Positions 17,229-29,401 of a DNA stretch of 50,960 nt are shown piece after piece. The position numbers and the translations under genes were made by a program. The DNA is from Aquabacterium parvum (GTDB lineage: Bacteria > Pseudomonadota > Gammaproteobacteria > Burkholderiales > Burkholderiaceae_C): contig NZ_LFRI01000148.1 of NCBI RefSeq assembly GCF_001447195.1, positions 1 to 50,960 of the forward strand. Reading direction: 5' to 3'. Positions within the stretch are counted from its first letter, which is position 1; every line of letters starts with the position of its first letter. Under the pieces are notes generated by a model. That model was not told where the DNA came from, ran no database searches, and saw only the letters and a list, made by a program, of their open reading frames with translations.

Positions 17229-18224
17229 ATGCCGCGCATGAGCCTCGGTGAATTCGACCTGATCGCCCGCTACTTCCAGCGCCCTGCCGGCGTCGGCCCG
17301 CGCCGCGCCATCGTGGGCAATGGCGACGACTGCGCCGTCATCGCGCCCGCCGCCGGCATGCAACTGGCCGTGTCGACCGACACCCTCGTCGAGGGGCGGC
17401 ATTTCCTGTCCACCGTCAACCCGGCGCGGCTGGGCCACAAGGCGCTGGCGGTCAACCTATCCGACCTCGCGGCCTGTGGTGCCCGCCCGCTGGGCTTCAC
17501 ATTGGCGCTGACCCTGCCGCGCGTTGACCAGGCGTGGCTGGCGGGCTTTGCCCGGGGCCTGCTGGAGCTGGCCGACGAGCACGAGTGCGAGCTGGTGGGG
17601 GGCGACACCACGGCCGGGCCGCTGGCCATCGGCATCACCGTGTTCGGCGAGGTCCCTGCCGGCCAGGCCATCTTGCGCAGTGGTGCGCAGGCGGGCGACG
17701 ACATCTGGGTCAGCGGTCAGCCGGGTCAGGCCCGCCTGGCGCTGGAGGCCTTTCGGGGCAGCCTTCACCCGCCCCTGGACGCCGAGGCTTTCGAGGCCTG
17801 CCGACTGGCGCTGGAGTCCCCCGACCCGCGCGTGGCGCTGGGTGCCGGCTTGCGTGGCCTGGCGAGCGCGGCCATCGACGTCTCCGATGGGGTGTTGGGT
17901 GACCTGGGCCACATCCTGGCGCGCAGCCGCGTGGGCGCTGACCTGTTCGCCGACGACCTGCCGCGCGGCAACTGGTTGCGCACGCGCTCGCAAGCCGAAC
18001 AACTCGATTGCCTGCTGGCTGGCGGCGATGACTACGAACTGCTGTTCACGGCGCCGCCTGCCCACCGCCCGGCCATCGAGGCGCTGGGCGTCGACCTGGG
18101 CCTGCCCCTGAGCCGCATCGGGCGCACCCGTGCCGAGGTGGGGCGAACGATCTGGTCGGCCGAAGGGGGCCCCGCCTTGCTCGACCGCTGGGCCAGCTTC
18201 GATCACTTCAAGGAGCAGGCATGA
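17229..18224 (+). CDS. thiL: Thiamine-monophosphate kinase
   Basis: The 331-aa enzyme phosphorylates thiamine phosphate to thiamine diphosphate with ATP. Family motifs are EFDLIARYF near the start, GDDCAVI (residues about 32-38), VSTDTLVEGRHF, VNLSDLAACGARP and DVSDGVLGDLGH. The start at 17229 (MPRMSLGEF) or the second ATG at 17238 (MSLGEF, closer to the family N-terminus) are both possible; neither has a strong ribosome binding site. It overlaps pgpA by 4 bp (ATGA), so the two are translationally coupled. Confidence 0.95.
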   Translation: MPRMSLGEFDLIARYFQRPAGVGPRRAIVGNGDDCAVIAPAAGMQLAVSTDTLVEGRHFLSTVNPARLGHKALAVNLSDLAACGARPLGFTLALTLPRVDQAWLAGFARGLLELADEHECELVGGDTTAGPLAIGITVFGEVPAGQAILRSGAQAGDDIWVSGQPGQARLALEAFRGSLHPPLDAEAFEACRLALESPDPRVALGAGLRGLASAAIDVSDGVLGDLGHILARSRVGADLFADDLPRGNWLRTRSQAEQLDCLLAGGDDYELLFTAPPAHRPAIEALGVDLGLPLSRIGRTRAEVGRTIWSAEGGPALLDRWASFDHFKEQA

Positions 18225-18820
18225 GCACGGATGACTTCGGCGTGGCCCAGGCGCCTCGGCGTGCCAGCGTGCGCCTGATGTTCGCTCACCCCGCCCACGT
18301 GCTGGCCCTGGGGGCCGGCAGCGGCCTGAGCCCCATCGCGCCCGGCACCGTCGGCACGCTTTGGGGCTGGGTCAGCTTCCTGGTCATCCAGCAGGCCCTG
18401 GCGCAAAGCCTGTCCGGCCCGTTGCTGGACGTGGCCTGGGCCTTGATCCTGGCCGTGGGCTGGTTGATCGGCTGCTGGGCCTGCACCCGAACGGCCCAGG
18501 CCATGCGCGTGGCCGACCCGGGCTCGGTGGTCTTTGACGAGATCTGGGCCTTCTGGCTGGTGCTTTGGGTGATGTCGCCGGTGGATGTCGCCGGGCAGGT
18601 GCTGGCCTTCGTGGCCTTCCGGTTTTTCGACGCTGTCAAACCCGGGCCGGTGGGCTGGGCCGATCGGCTTTTCAAACCCATGCCGGGCCAGCCCATTGGT
18701 TGGGGCCAGGGCGTGGGCATCATGTTCGATGACCTGGTGGCCGCCGCCTGCACCCTGTTCGTGCTGGCCTTGGCCGTGGTGGTGCGCCAAGGGGGCGTCA
18801 CCGCCGGGGTGCTGGGCTGA
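18221..18820 (+). CDS. pgpA: Phosphatidylglycerophosphatase A
   Basis: The 199-aa inner-membrane enzyme dephosphorylates phosphatidylglycerophosphate to phosphatidylglycerol. Family features are GSGLSPIAPGTVGTLWG (about 28-44), VFDEIWAFW, AFRFFDAVKPGPVGW and GIMFDDLVAA, with membrane segments between. The ATG overlaps the thiL stop. The N-terminal 20 residues precede the conserved core. The thiL-pgpA pair is common in proteobacteria. Confidence 0.95.
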   Translation: MSTDDFGVAQAPRRASVRLMFAHPAHVLALGAGSGLSPIAPGTVGTLWGWVSFLVIQQALAQSLSGPLLDVAWALILAVGWLIGCWACTRTAQAMRVADPGSVVFDEIWAFWLVLWVMSPVDVAGQVLAFVAFRFFDAVKPGPVGWADRLFKPMPGQPIGWGQGVGIMFDDLVAAACTLFVLALAVVVRQGGVTAGVLG

Positions 18821-18850
18821 GCCGCATCCACCTCATCTGGAGACCGCCCC

Positions 18851-19378
18851 ATGGACACCGCATCCCTGCACGTCACCGTCGAGGCCCTTGCCAGCTTGTT
18901 GCTGGCGCGCGGGCGGTTGCTGGCCACGGCCGAGTCCTGCACGGGCGGGCTGATCGCGGCCAGTTGCACCGAGCTGGCCGGCTCCAGCGCCTGGTTCGAG
19001 CGCGGCTTCGTGACCTACAGCAACGAGTCCAAGACGGAGCTGCTGGGCGTGCCGGCGGCCCTCATCGCCGAGCATGGCGCGGTCAGCGAAGAGGTGGCCA
19101 AGGCGATGGCGGCGGGTGCCCTGGCTCACTCGCGCGCCGACATCGCCGTGGCCGTCACGGGTGTGGCGGGCCCTTCCGGGGGCAGCGAGGCCAAGCCGGT
19201 GGGCACCGTGTGGCTGGCGTGGGCCGAGCGAAGCCGAGATGGCAACCTGGGCGACAACCTGGGCACGGTGGCCGTGCACGCCGAAAAAATGTGGTTCCCG
19301 GGGGACCGCCGGGCCGTTCGTGGTGCCACCGTGGCACACGCCCTGGCCGGGGTGCGCAACCGCCTGGTGCCACTTTGA
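18851..19378 (+). CDS. pncC: Nicotinamide-nucleotide amidase (CinA C-terminal domain)
   Basis: The 175-aa protein is the stand-alone amidase that converts NMN to nicotinate mononucleotide in the pyridine nucleotide cycle. The signature [12 protein letters not shown] is at residues about 25-36, followed by YSNESK and [22 protein letters not shown]. It follows pgpA by 30 bp and is likely part of the same operon. The length matches PncC/YgaD-type proteins without the N-terminal molybdopterin-like domain of full CinA. Confidence 0.93.
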   Translation: MDTASLHVTVEALASLLLARGRLLATAESCTGGLIAASCTELAGSSAWFERGFVTYSNESKTELLGVPAALIAEHGAVSEEVAKAMAAGALAHSRADIAVAVTGVAGPSGGSEAKPVGTVWLAWAERSRDGNLGDNLGTVAVHAEKMWFPGDRRAVRGATVAHALAGVRNRLVPL

Positions 19379-19432
19379 AGTGTTGAGCCGCCCAGCGCGC
19401 GATGGCGAACCCGGCGGGCTGCGATGCGCGGC

Positions 19433-19810
19433 TCAGGCCCGAGGCGGCATCGTCGGCAGGCGCGGTCCCATCAGGCGCTCCAGCGCCACGTCGATGACCA
19501 TGCCCCACAGGCTGTAGAGGATCGAGCCCAGCAGCGCCTGCCAGAAGCCCTGCACCTGGAAGTCGTCGAGCAGGTAGCCGGCGAACTGGAACATCAGGGC
19601 GTTGACGACGAACAGGAACAGCCCCAGCGTCAGCACCGTCACCGGCAAGGTCAGCACGATGAGCAGGGGGCGCACGAAGGCGTTGAGCAGCCCGATGACG
19701 AAGGCGGCCCACATCGCGCTGCCGAAGGTGCTGACGGAAATGCCGATGTTCCATTGGGTCAGCAGGAGGAGGGCGGCTGCCAGCAGCAGCCAGCGGACGA
19801 TCACTTTCAT
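19433..19810 (-). CDS. Small membrane protein, phage-holin-like family (DUF360/Membrane_4TM)
   Basis: The 125-aa protein has four hydrophobic segments and the family pattern NAFVRPLLIVLTLPVTVLTLG, typical of a widespread bacterial 'phage holin family' small membrane protein of unknown role. A frame extends far upstream, but the Met that begins MKVIVRWLL starts the hydrophobic core and gives the family length. It lies convergent with pncC and 170 bp from the divergent signalling operon. Confidence 0.85.
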   Translation of the reverse strand: MKVIVRWLLLAAALLLLTQWNIGISVSTFGSAMWAAFVIGLLNAFVRPLLIVLTLPVTVLTLGLFLFVVNALMFQFAGYLLDDFQVQGFWQALLGSILYSLWGMVIDVALERLMGPRLPTMPPRA

Positions 19811-19981
19811 GCCCCAAGGATAGCCCAGGCGGGCTGCGGGCCGTGCAAATCGACCGGGTTTACCCGCGTCGGGTTCAACTTTGCGGAGGGCCGGCCGAAG
19901 GTGATGCAGGATGAAAGCTGCCGGCTGCTGGATGGGTGCGGTCGGGGCGTTTGAAGTGGTCCCACCCATTGAAGGCTTGGC

Positions 19982-21121
19982 ATGCGTCGGCTGCTCGAAC
20001 GCATCTTTGAAGAGTTCACGCCGAACGCCCGGGTCCTGGTGGCTGTGGGTGCGGCCACGCCTTTCCTGATCGTCTACTTCGTTTTGCATGGCATGGCCCT
20101 GCGGCACGAAGAGTTCCGCCAAGGGCTTCACGCCGGCCCCGTGGTGGGCTTGCAGGCCCTGTTCCTGCTGTGTTCGGTCGTCAACCTGGGCATCGGGGTG
20201 AAGCTGTGGCCCAGGCGCTGGGTGAACGAGCCCGCCGACGACCTGACGCAACTGGCTTGCCTGTCGATCGGGCTTGCCTACACCCTGCTGTGCATGCTCT
20301 CGGGCACCTTCACCTCGGGCACCAACCTGATCCTGGTGGGGGTGCTGGCGATCGGCCTGTTGCTTTTCGAGTTGCAGCCCATGGTGGTGGCCTACCTGGT
20401 GTGCGCCGTCTTGCTGGTGGGCCAGGACGTCGCGGTGATGGCGGGCTGGTTGCCTTATGCGCCGGCCCTGAGCGAGGGCCTTTTCTCAGGCGGCAAGCCG
20501 GTCTGGTGGTTCGTCTGGTGGCGCCAGTACGTGTTGTACGCGGGTTGGGTCGTGATGATCGGCCTGCTGCTGTTCCTGCTGGCCCGCCTCGATCACCTGC
20601 ACGACAACCTCACGCGCCTGTCTTACACCGATGGCCTGACGGGACTGGCCAATCGGCGGCGCTTCATGGACGTGCTGGGCACGGAGCTGGCGCGTCAGGC
20701 CCGTCAGGGCCAGGCCTTGTGCCTGCTGCTGATCGATGTGGACCATTTCAAGGAAGTCAACGACCGCCACGGGCACCACGCGGGGGACGCGGTCCTGCGG
20801 GACCTGGGTCGCATCCTCATGGCGTCGGTTCGAACGCCGACCGACCTGCCTGCACGCCTGGGGGGCGAAGAGTTCGCCGTGGTGCTGCCCGACACCCGCC
20901 TCGACGAGGCCCGCCGCGTGGCCGAGAGGCTGCGCGAGCAGGTGGCCACGCACGTGTTCCAGGACGGGGACCAACGCCTGCGGGTGACGGTCAGCGTTGG
21001 CCTGGTGGTGGCGCGCGACATGAACCTGGCGACCTTGCTGCAGCAAGCCGACCTGGCGCTCTACCGCGCCAAGGAAACCGGCCGCAACCGCGTGGTCGAG
21101 GCCGTGGAGCGGGCGCCATGA
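19982..21121 (+). CDS. Membrane-bound diguanylate cyclase (GGDEF)
   Basis: The 379-aa protein has a GAAGG ribosome binding site 6 bases before ATG. Residues about 20-205 carry six membrane segments of a MASE-like sensor, followed by a GGDEF domain with DGLTGLANRR, DVDHFKEVND and the active-site GGEEF at 294-298. It should make c-di-GMP from two GTP. It is the first gene of a six-gene chain and its stop overlaps the next start (ATGA). No RxxD inhibitory site at the usual spacing before GGEEF is seen. Confidence 0.93.
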   Translation: MRRLLERIFEEFTPNARVLVAVGAATPFLIVYFVLHGMALRHEEFRQGLHAGPVVGLQALFLLCSVVNLGIGVKLWPRRWVNEPADDLTQLACLSIGLAYTLLCMLSGTFTSGTNLILVGVLAIGLLLFELQPMVVAYLVCAVLLVGQDVAVMAGWLPYAPALSEGLFSGGKPVWWFVWWRQYVLYAGWVVMIGLLLFLLARLDHLHDNLTRLSYTDGLTGLANRRRFMDVLGTELARQARQGQALCLLLIDVDHFKEVNDRHGHHAGDAVLRDLGRILMASVRTPTDLPARLGGEEFAVVLPDTRLDEARRVAERLREQVATHVFQDGDQRLRVTVSVGLVVARDMNLATLLQQADLALYRAKETGRNRVVEAVERAP

Positions 21122-22332
21122 CGAACGAGCATGTCCTGGCTCGTTTGCACCGCTGGTGGTGGCGGGGCATCGATGCGATCGAGGCTCACCTGGTGGAGCG
21201 TCGCCACGCGGCCAACATCCGGGTGTTCTGCCTGGGCTTTGCCGCCGTGCTGTCGGTGATCTGGTGCTTGCAATGGCTGGCCGGCTGGCGCGAGGACCTG
21301 AACGCCCTGTACCGACCGGGTTGGTGGGGCCCCACGCTGGTGTGGCAGGCCGGCTTGATCGCCTGGTTGCTGGGCATGGCCGCCTGGGGCAAAAGGGCGC
21401 GTGATGCGCGTGCGTCGCACCCGTGGGCCGTGCAGCTGGCGCTGGTGCCTGCCTTGGGCGGCATCGTCGTGCTGGGCGTGGCGCACGGCCTGCACGACAC
21501 ACCTGTGCCCATGCTGATCCTCAACGTGCTGGTGTTTGCTCGCGGCCTGTTTGCCTGGCGCGAGGTGCGCTGGGCGCTGGCCCTGTCGGTGTTGCTGGTG
21601 CTGGCCTCCGAGTGGTTGACGGGCAGCGGGCACATGCCTTACGCCCCCTTGCTGAGCGCCCCCGTCTTCACCGGGGCTGCCTTGCACCCGTGGTGGGCGC
21701 TGTGGGTGCGGGTGTTGTTCGTGCTGGCGGCGGTGTTGATGTCGCTGGTGCTGTTCTGCCTGGCGGTGGCGGTGCAGCGCCGCCGCGCCGAGCTCGAAAC
21801 CCTGGTGCGCACCGATGCGCTCACGGGCCTGGCCAACCGCCGCGAGTTCATGACCCAGCTCGAGCGCGAGGCGCACCGCCAGGCGCGCAGCGGCCGGCCC
21901 ATGTCGGTCGTGCTGTTCGACGTGGACCATTTCAAGCAAGTCAACGACCGCTGGGGGCACCCGGCAGGCGACGAGGTGCTGGCGCGCATCGGTGCGCTGC
22001 TCAAGGCCCACACGCGCGACCAGGTCGACACCGCTGCGCGCTACGGCGGCGAGGAGTTCGTGCTGCTGTTGCCGGACACGGGCGTCAACGAGGCCTGCCT
22101 GGTTGCCGAGAAGATCGCCGTTCGGCTGCGCCAGGAGCGCTTTACCGTGGGCGACCAGGGCTTCCATGTGACGCAAAGCGTGGGCATTGCCCAGGTGGTG
22201 GAGGGGGACCTGGACCAGGCCTTGCGGATGGCCGATCGCAACCTCTACCAAGCCAAACAGGCAGGGAGGGACCGGATGGTGGCATCCGTTGCTTTCCCTG
22301 AAGATGTCAAACGCCCAGCTTGGGCTGTGTAG
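21118..22332 (+). CDS. Membrane-bound diguanylate cyclase (GGDEF), second copy
   Basis: The 404-aa protein has the same architecture as the preceding gene: six membrane segments, then DALTGLANRREF, DVDHFKQVND and GGEEF at 310-314. The membrane parts share only general layout (for example MPYAPLLSAPVF against LPYAPALSEGLF), suggesting an old tandem duplication with diverged sensing. The start overlaps the previous stop. Active-site residues are intact. The 10-bp gap to the kinase gene places it in the same operon. Confidence 0.92.
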   Translation: MTNEHVLARLHRWWWRGIDAIEAHLVERRHAANIRVFCLGFAAVLSVIWCLQWLAGWREDLNALYRPGWWGPTLVWQAGLIAWLLGMAAWGKRARDARASHPWAVQLALVPALGGIVVLGVAHGLHDTPVPMLILNVLVFARGLFAWREVRWALALSVLLVLASEWLTGSGHMPYAPLLSAPVFTGAALHPWWALWVRVLFVLAAVLMSLVLFCLAVAVQRRRAELETLVRTDALTGLANRREFMTQLEREAHRQARSGRPMSVVLFDVDHFKQVNDRWGHPAGDEVLARIGALLKAHTRDQVDTAARYGGEEFVLLLPDTGVNEACLVAEKIAVRLRQERFTVGDQGFHVTQSVGIAQVVEGDLDQALRMADRNLYQAKQAGRDRMVASVAFPEDVKRPAWAV

Positions 22333-22342
22333 CGACCCCACG

Positions 22343-25167
<2,825 letters not shown>

Positions 25168-25171
<4 letters not shown>

Positions 25172-26268
25172 GCCGTTCCGAAGACATGCCGACCGTGCTG
25201 GTGGTCGACGATGCCCCGGCCAACCTCAATCTCCTGGCCGGTCTGCTGCAAACCGACTACCGCGTGAAGCTCGCGGCCTCCGGGGCCAAGGCCCTTGACC
25301 TGGTGCAACGCTCGGCCCCCGACCTCGTCCTGCTCGACGTGATGATGCCGGAGATGGATGGCTACGAAGTCTGCCGCCGTCTCAAGGCCGACGTCACCAC
25401 GCGCGCCATCCCTGTGCTGTTCCTGACGGCCATGACCCAGACCGAAGACGAAGCCCGTGGCTTCCAGGTCGGGGCCGCCGATTTCATCCAGAAGCCCATC
25501 AACCCGATGGTGCTGCAGGCCCGCGTGCGCACCCACCTGCAGGTCAAGGCCTACCAGGACGAGCTGCGCGACCGCAATGCCTGGCTGCAGGACGAACTCG
25601 GGCAGCGCCTGCAGCAGGTCGATCTGCTGCGCGAAGCCACGCTGCACGTGATGATCTCGTTCGCCGAGTTCCGCGACGAGGCCACCGGCCACCACGTGCG
25701 CCGCACCCAGGAGTACGTGCGCACGCTGGCGCAGCACTTCCACGACCGTGGGTTGCACCTCGACGTGCTCAACCCGGCCTCGATCGACCACATCGCCAAG
25801 TCGGCGCCGCTGCACGACCTGGGCAAAGTGGCCACGCCCGATCACATCCTGCTCAAGCCCGGGCGCCACACAGCCGAAGAAACGGTCATCATGCGCCAGC
25901 ACGCGAAGGCGGGCTGGGAGATGCTCCGGCGCGCCGCCGACCGCATGGCCGGCGACGCCGATTTCCTCCACCACGCCATGGACATCGCCCGTCACCACCA
26001 TGAGAAGTGGGATGGCAGCGGGTACCCCGACGGCCTGGTGGGTGAGCAGATCCCGTTGTCCGCGCGGCTGATGGCCGTGGCAGACGTGTTCGACGCCCTC
26101 ATCAGCGCCCGCCCCTACAAGCCCCCCATGAACCTGGACAAGGCCCTGCAGATCATCCGCGACGGCTGTGGCACCCACTTCGATCCGGCCGTGGTCGCCG
26201 CGCTCGAGGCCTGCCTGCCGGAGTTCGAGCGCATTGCCCTGACCTGGGCGGACACCGAGGCCCCATGA
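25168..26268 (+). CDS. Response regulator with HD-GYP c-di-GMP phosphodiesterase
   Basis: The 366-aa protein has an N-terminal receiver (VVDDAPANLNLL; Asp57 in LLDVMMPEMDG; KP), a short coiled linker and an HD-GYP domain with HDLGK (His216-Asp217), the HHHEKWDGSGYP block (GYP at 285-287) and AVADVFDAL. It hydrolyses c-di-GMP when active and should receive phosphate from the kinase encoded just upstream (starts overlap its stop). The operon therefore encodes both synthesis and breakdown of the messenger. The ATG at 25168 gives a compact receiver start. Confidence 0.95.
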
Positions 26269-27533
26269 TGCGCGCGCGATCGTTCCAAGGACTGCTCTGC
26301 ACCGGCCTGCTGGCCCTCACCGGCTCGGCCCAGGCCGTCGACTGGACGGTCTCGGGCTTCGGCACGGTGGGCTACGCCGTGTCAGACCAGGACTGGACCT
26401 ACCAGGGCCACATCGACGACGACGGCACCGTGTGGCGTGACACGCGGCTGGGTGCTCAGCTCGACGCCCGCTTCACCCCGACCTGGTCGGCCACCTTGCA
26501 GCTCACGCTGGCCCCGTCCACGCGCCACGACCGCCGGTGGGCAGCCGAGGTGGCCTGGGCCTTCGCGGCCTGGCGTCCCGACAATGACTGGCAGGTGCGC
26601 GCGGGCAAGCAGCGCGTGCCCATGTTCCTGAACTCCGAGAACCTCGACGTGGGTCAGACCTACGCGCTGGCGCGCCTGCCGGTGGAGGTGTATGCGCTGT
26701 CGCCCACCAATGACTTCACCGGCCTGTCGCTGACGCGCACCTGGCAGCGCGGCGCGGGCGAGCTGTCGGCCGACGTCTACGGTGGCCGTGCGCAAATCAA
26801 TGTTCGGGGCCACAGCAGCGACCTCGGCAGCAGCTACCGCTCGACCGACACCGATCTGGCCGGCGCCGTTCTGACCTGGCGCGCACCGGCGCTGACCTGG
26901 CGGCTGGGGGCGCACCACGCGCGCTCGAAGCTGGCCAATGGCCAGCCGCTGCCCAAGGACTTCCCCTTTGTCGACCTGGGTGGGGGCCTGGGCTACTACC
27001 GCGTGTCCGATGCCCTGCCGGGGGCGGTGCCGGTGCCCACCACCGACGCCATCGTCAACCAGGTGCTGAACCTGGCCGTCGACGCCGAGTTGGCGCCGAA
27101 GTGGCGCGTGGTGGCCGAGTTCGCGCGGGTCTTCCAGCGCCGCACGTCGCTGGGCACCGACCTGGCCGGTGCCTACCTGGCGGTGCTGCATGACATGGGT
27201 GAGGTCACGCCCTATGTGCTGGTGGCCCGTCAGCAGAGCATGGGTCCGGGGCGCCTGATCGCCAAGCGCCTGCGGGCGGCGGCCGACCTGGGCCTCGATC
27301 CGGCCCTGTCGGTGGCGCAGCGTGCCGCCGCCGAAACCGCCGTGCAGGTCTACGACCAGACCAGCCTGGGCGTGGGCGCTGCCTGGGCTGTGGGCCCGCG
27401 CAGCCAGCTGAAGGCCGAGTGGGTGCACACGCGCATCGGCGAGGGCTCGGCGTTGATCGACAGCCCACGCGGGCAGCGGGTTCACGACGACAGCGTCCAG
27501 GTCTGGTCGCTGAACTACAGCTTTGCCTTCTGA
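26265..27533 (+). CDS. Outer-membrane beta-barrel (porin-like) protein
   Basis: The 422-aa protein has a signal peptide cleaved after SAQA (about residue 24), alternating beta-strand sequence throughout (VSGFGTVGYAVSD, SATLQLTLAP, WQVRAGKQRVP) and a C-terminal Phe after YSFAF, the BAM recognition pattern. It resembles porin-like proteins found beside signalling genes. The ATG overlaps the HD-GYP stop. The role may be to admit or bind the ligand sensed by the operon's kinase; the substrate is unknown. Confidence 0.82.
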   Translation: MMRARSFQGLLCTGLLALTGSAQAVDWTVSGFGTVGYAVSDQDWTYQGHIDDDGTVWRDTRLGAQLDARFTPTWSATLQLTLAPSTRHDRRWAAEVAWAFAAWRPDNDWQVRAGKQRVPMFLNSENLDVGQTYALARLPVEVYALSPTNDFTGLSLTRTWQRGAGELSADVYGGRAQINVRGHSSDLGSSYRSTDTDLAGAVLTWRAPALTWRLGAHHARSKLANGQPLPKDFPFVDLGGGLGYYRVSDALPGAVPVPTTDAIVNQVLNLAVDAELAPKWRVVAEFARVFQRRTSLGTDLAGAYLAVLHDMGEVTPYVLVARQQSMGPGRLIAKRLRAAADLGLDPALSVAQRAAAETAVQVYDQTSLGVGAAWAVGPRSQLKAEWVHTRIGEGSALIDSPRGQRVHDDSVQVWSLNYSFAF

Positions 27534-27543
27534 AGGACCCACG

Positions 27544-27993
27544 TTGTTGCCCAAGCGACTTCACCCCGTCCTGATCGCGCTGTCGGTGGCGCTGGGGCTC
27601 GTGGCCTCGGTGACCCAGGCGGCGGTCGTGGTGGTGGCGCATGCCGGGGTCCGCAAGCTCGATGTGGCCACGGTCGAGCGCATCTACTCAGGCAAGGTCG
27701 TTGAACTCGATGGCCAGCCCGTGGTGCCCGTGAACCTGCCGCCCCAGCACCCCTGGCGCCAGCGCTTTCTGAAGGACTTCATGCAGCGCGACGAGCCCAG
27801 CTACCTGGCGTACTGGACGGTGCGACGCTACGTGGGCAAGGGCGCGCCACCGAAGGAAGTGGGCAACGTCGCCGAGGTGATCGCGCACGTGCAGGCCAAC
27901 CCGGGGGCCATTGGCTACCTGGAGGAAGCCGATGTGCCGCCCGGGGTCAACATCGTGGCCCGTGGCGCGAAGACGACTTCTGGGGCACCATGA
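27544..27993 (+). CDS. Small periplasmic PstS-like (PBP-like) protein
   Basis: The 149-aa protein starts with TTG at 27544, preceded by GAAGGA 6 bases upstream. The signal peptide ends SVTQA. The mature part matches the short phosphate-binding-protein-like domain (VRKLDVATVERIYSGKV, WRQRFLKDFMQRDEPSYLAYW, VQANPGAIGYL), about one lobe of a full PstS. Such short versions lack transport partners nearby and are thought of as sensory or accessory proteins. Last gene of the signalling chain, 10 bp after the barrel gene. Confidence 0.78.
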   Translation: MLPKRLHPVLIALSVALGLVASVTQAAVVVVAHAGVRKLDVATVERIYSGKVVELDGQPVVPVNLPPQHPWRQRFLKDFMQRDEPSYLAYWTVRRYVGKGAPPKEVGNVAEVIAHVQANPGAIGYLEEADVPPGVNIVARGAKTTSGAP

Positions 27994-28039
27994 TGGCGTC
28001 TCGTTTGTTCGTTTTCGTCCAAGCTCTCTGGAGGCTTTG

Positions 28040-28342
28040 GTGGACCTGACCCGTTGGGCCTCGGTGCTGATCGTGGCCGTGTGTGTGTTCATGCTGGTGA
28101 GGCTCGCCTTGCCGGCGCCGCGCCGTGCCCGGCTGGACCATCGCTTGCAGCGGGTGTGGCGCGACGGGCCGCAGCTTGTCAGACGTCGCTGGCATGCTTT
28201 GCGGCATGGACGGCGTCACCGGGTGGATGCCGAACGCCTGGCGCGGGATGCGATCGAGCGGGCGCGCAAGACGACGGTGGAGCGCGACGGCAACGTGATC
28301 AAGCCGGATGCGTTCAACAAGGGGCCGCGCAAGCCGCATTGA
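28040..28342 (+). CDS. Small single-pass membrane protein, unknown
   Basis: I propose 100 aa from a GTG at 28040 that has GGAGG 5 bases upstream. One hydrophobic segment at residues about 5-25 (WASVLIVAVCVFMLVRLAL) is followed by a very basic, Arg-rich cytoplasmic tail (RRARLDHRLQRVWRDG). No family recognised. It follows the signalling operon by 46 bp and might be its last member. Confidence 0.6.
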   Translation: MDLTRWASVLIVAVCVFMLVRLALPAPRRARLDHRLQRVWRDGPQLVRRRWHALRHGRRHRVDAERLARDAIERARKTTVERDGNVIKPDAFNKGPRKPH

Positions 28343-28402
28343 TGGGCGTGGCCGGTTGGAGGGTGTCGGGTGCGCTTTCACGGCGCGCCAACCATCTCGA
28401 AC

Positions 28403-28591
28403 ATGCGATCGAACATGAACGAAGAAGAACAATTTGGGGCGGGCGAGAAGGGCATCTTGGGGCTCGCTTACGGGGTCAACATGGCCATCGTGGCGATGTT
28501 TTTCGGGGGCTTGTCCTGGCTGGCCGTCGACAGCTTCTGGCTGGGTTGCATCGCTGGCCTTGGCATCTTCCTTCTGGTTGTTGCGAAGTGA
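28403..28591 (+). CDS. Very small membrane protein, unknown
   Basis: About 62 aa with two hydrophobic stretches (LGLAYGVNMAIVAMFFGGL and FWLGCIAGLGIFLLVV), compatible with a hairpin in the inner membrane. Starts at 28403 or 28415 (MNEEEQFG) are both possible; no strong ribosome binding site is visible. No family recognised. The hydrophobic pattern is the main support. Confidence 0.5.
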   Translation: MRSNMNEEEQFGAGEKGILGLAYGVNMAIVAMFFGGLSWLAVDSFWLGCIAGLGIFLLVVAK

Positions 28592-28640
28592 GGGGCGCTC
28601 GTGCCTCGGGAGTTCTTTGTTGAACCGTTTCAACTGGCGC

Positions 28641-29375
28641 ATGCCCAGGCGCGAGATGCCTCCTGTTCGATCTGAAGTGGGTGCGGTCGCTCAGAGGGCG
28701 ATGCATGCGCTGCCTCTGCCTCTGTCTCTGCTTCTGCTCCTGTTCACCATGACCGGGTGCGCGCCGCTGTCCAAGAGTTTGGCCGTCATGAATGGCGGCG
28801 GATCCGGGGGCAGCGTGTGCGAGTTCTCAGGGTTGGGGCGTGGTGGCAGCTGCGCAGACGCCATGGCCTATGTCTACCTGTCCGACACGTGGCGAGACCA
28901 ACCCCGTGTCTGCGGGTACCTGATCACCTGGAATGTGCTGGGAGCCAAACACTCCGAGCCCGGCCGAGTGTGTTCGGACAACTTGCCAAGTTATTGCAAG
29001 TCGGAGGTGTGGCTCCCGGGCTTCGACAACGAGACGGTGAAGCGAGAGGGCGCCGAGCTCAGTGCGAGACACGCGAAAAAGGCGGTGTGTGATGTCGCCA
29101 TGACCGGCCGCGTTCGCATCGACGTGATTCGAGGGGATGCCGGCAAGGGCCGTGTGGTCTGGTCCGGGGCGGTCTTCACCAATGAATTTGGCAAAGAAAC
29201 CGGCTTCTCAGGAGAAGCGGGCCCACCGGCCGCCTACTGTTCATCGGATGTGCTCGTCCGGGGTGTCTCAGCCGAGCAGCTCAAGCGGCATGGAGCCTAC
29301 GATGAGGCCGTCAAGAAGAAGGCTGAACGTTGCAAGTCCGAGGGGGAGGCGGTCAGCAACGTGGTGCAACCCTGA
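28641..29375 (+). CDS. Putative Cys-rich lipoprotein, unknown
   Basis: A long Leu-rich stretch (LPLPLSLLLLLFTMTGC) ends in a lipobox-like MTGC, so the mature protein probably begins at that Cys as an outer- or inner-membrane lipoprotein. The mature domain of about 200 residues contains several Cys (VCEFSG, GSCADAM, VCGYLI, RVCSDN, SYCKSE, AVCDVA, AYCSSD) that suggest disulfides. No family recognised. ATGs at 28641, 28656 and 28701 are possible; I use the first because it supplies basic residues ahead of the hydrophobic core. Confidence 0.6.
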   Translation: MPRREMPPVRSEVGAVAQRAMHALPLPLSLLLLLFTMTGCAPLSKSLAVMNGGGSGGSVCEFSGLGRGGSCADAMAYVYLSDTWRDQPRVCGYLITWNVLGAKHSEPGRVCSDNLPSYCKSEVWLPGFDNETVKREGAELSARHAKKAVCDVAMTGRVRIDVIRGDAGKGRVVWSGAVFTNEFGKETGFSGEAGPPAAYCSSDVLVRGVSAEQLKRHGAYDEAVKKKAERCKSEGEAVSNVVQP

Positions 29376-29401
29376 ACCTTGACCCCTGGGTTCGCGTTCC
29401 G

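Noticed and set aside
16908..17438. 176-aa minus-strand open frame in the 16.9-17.2 kb gap
   Set aside because: Crosses the thiL start, mixed composition, no ribosome binding site. Treated as non-coding.
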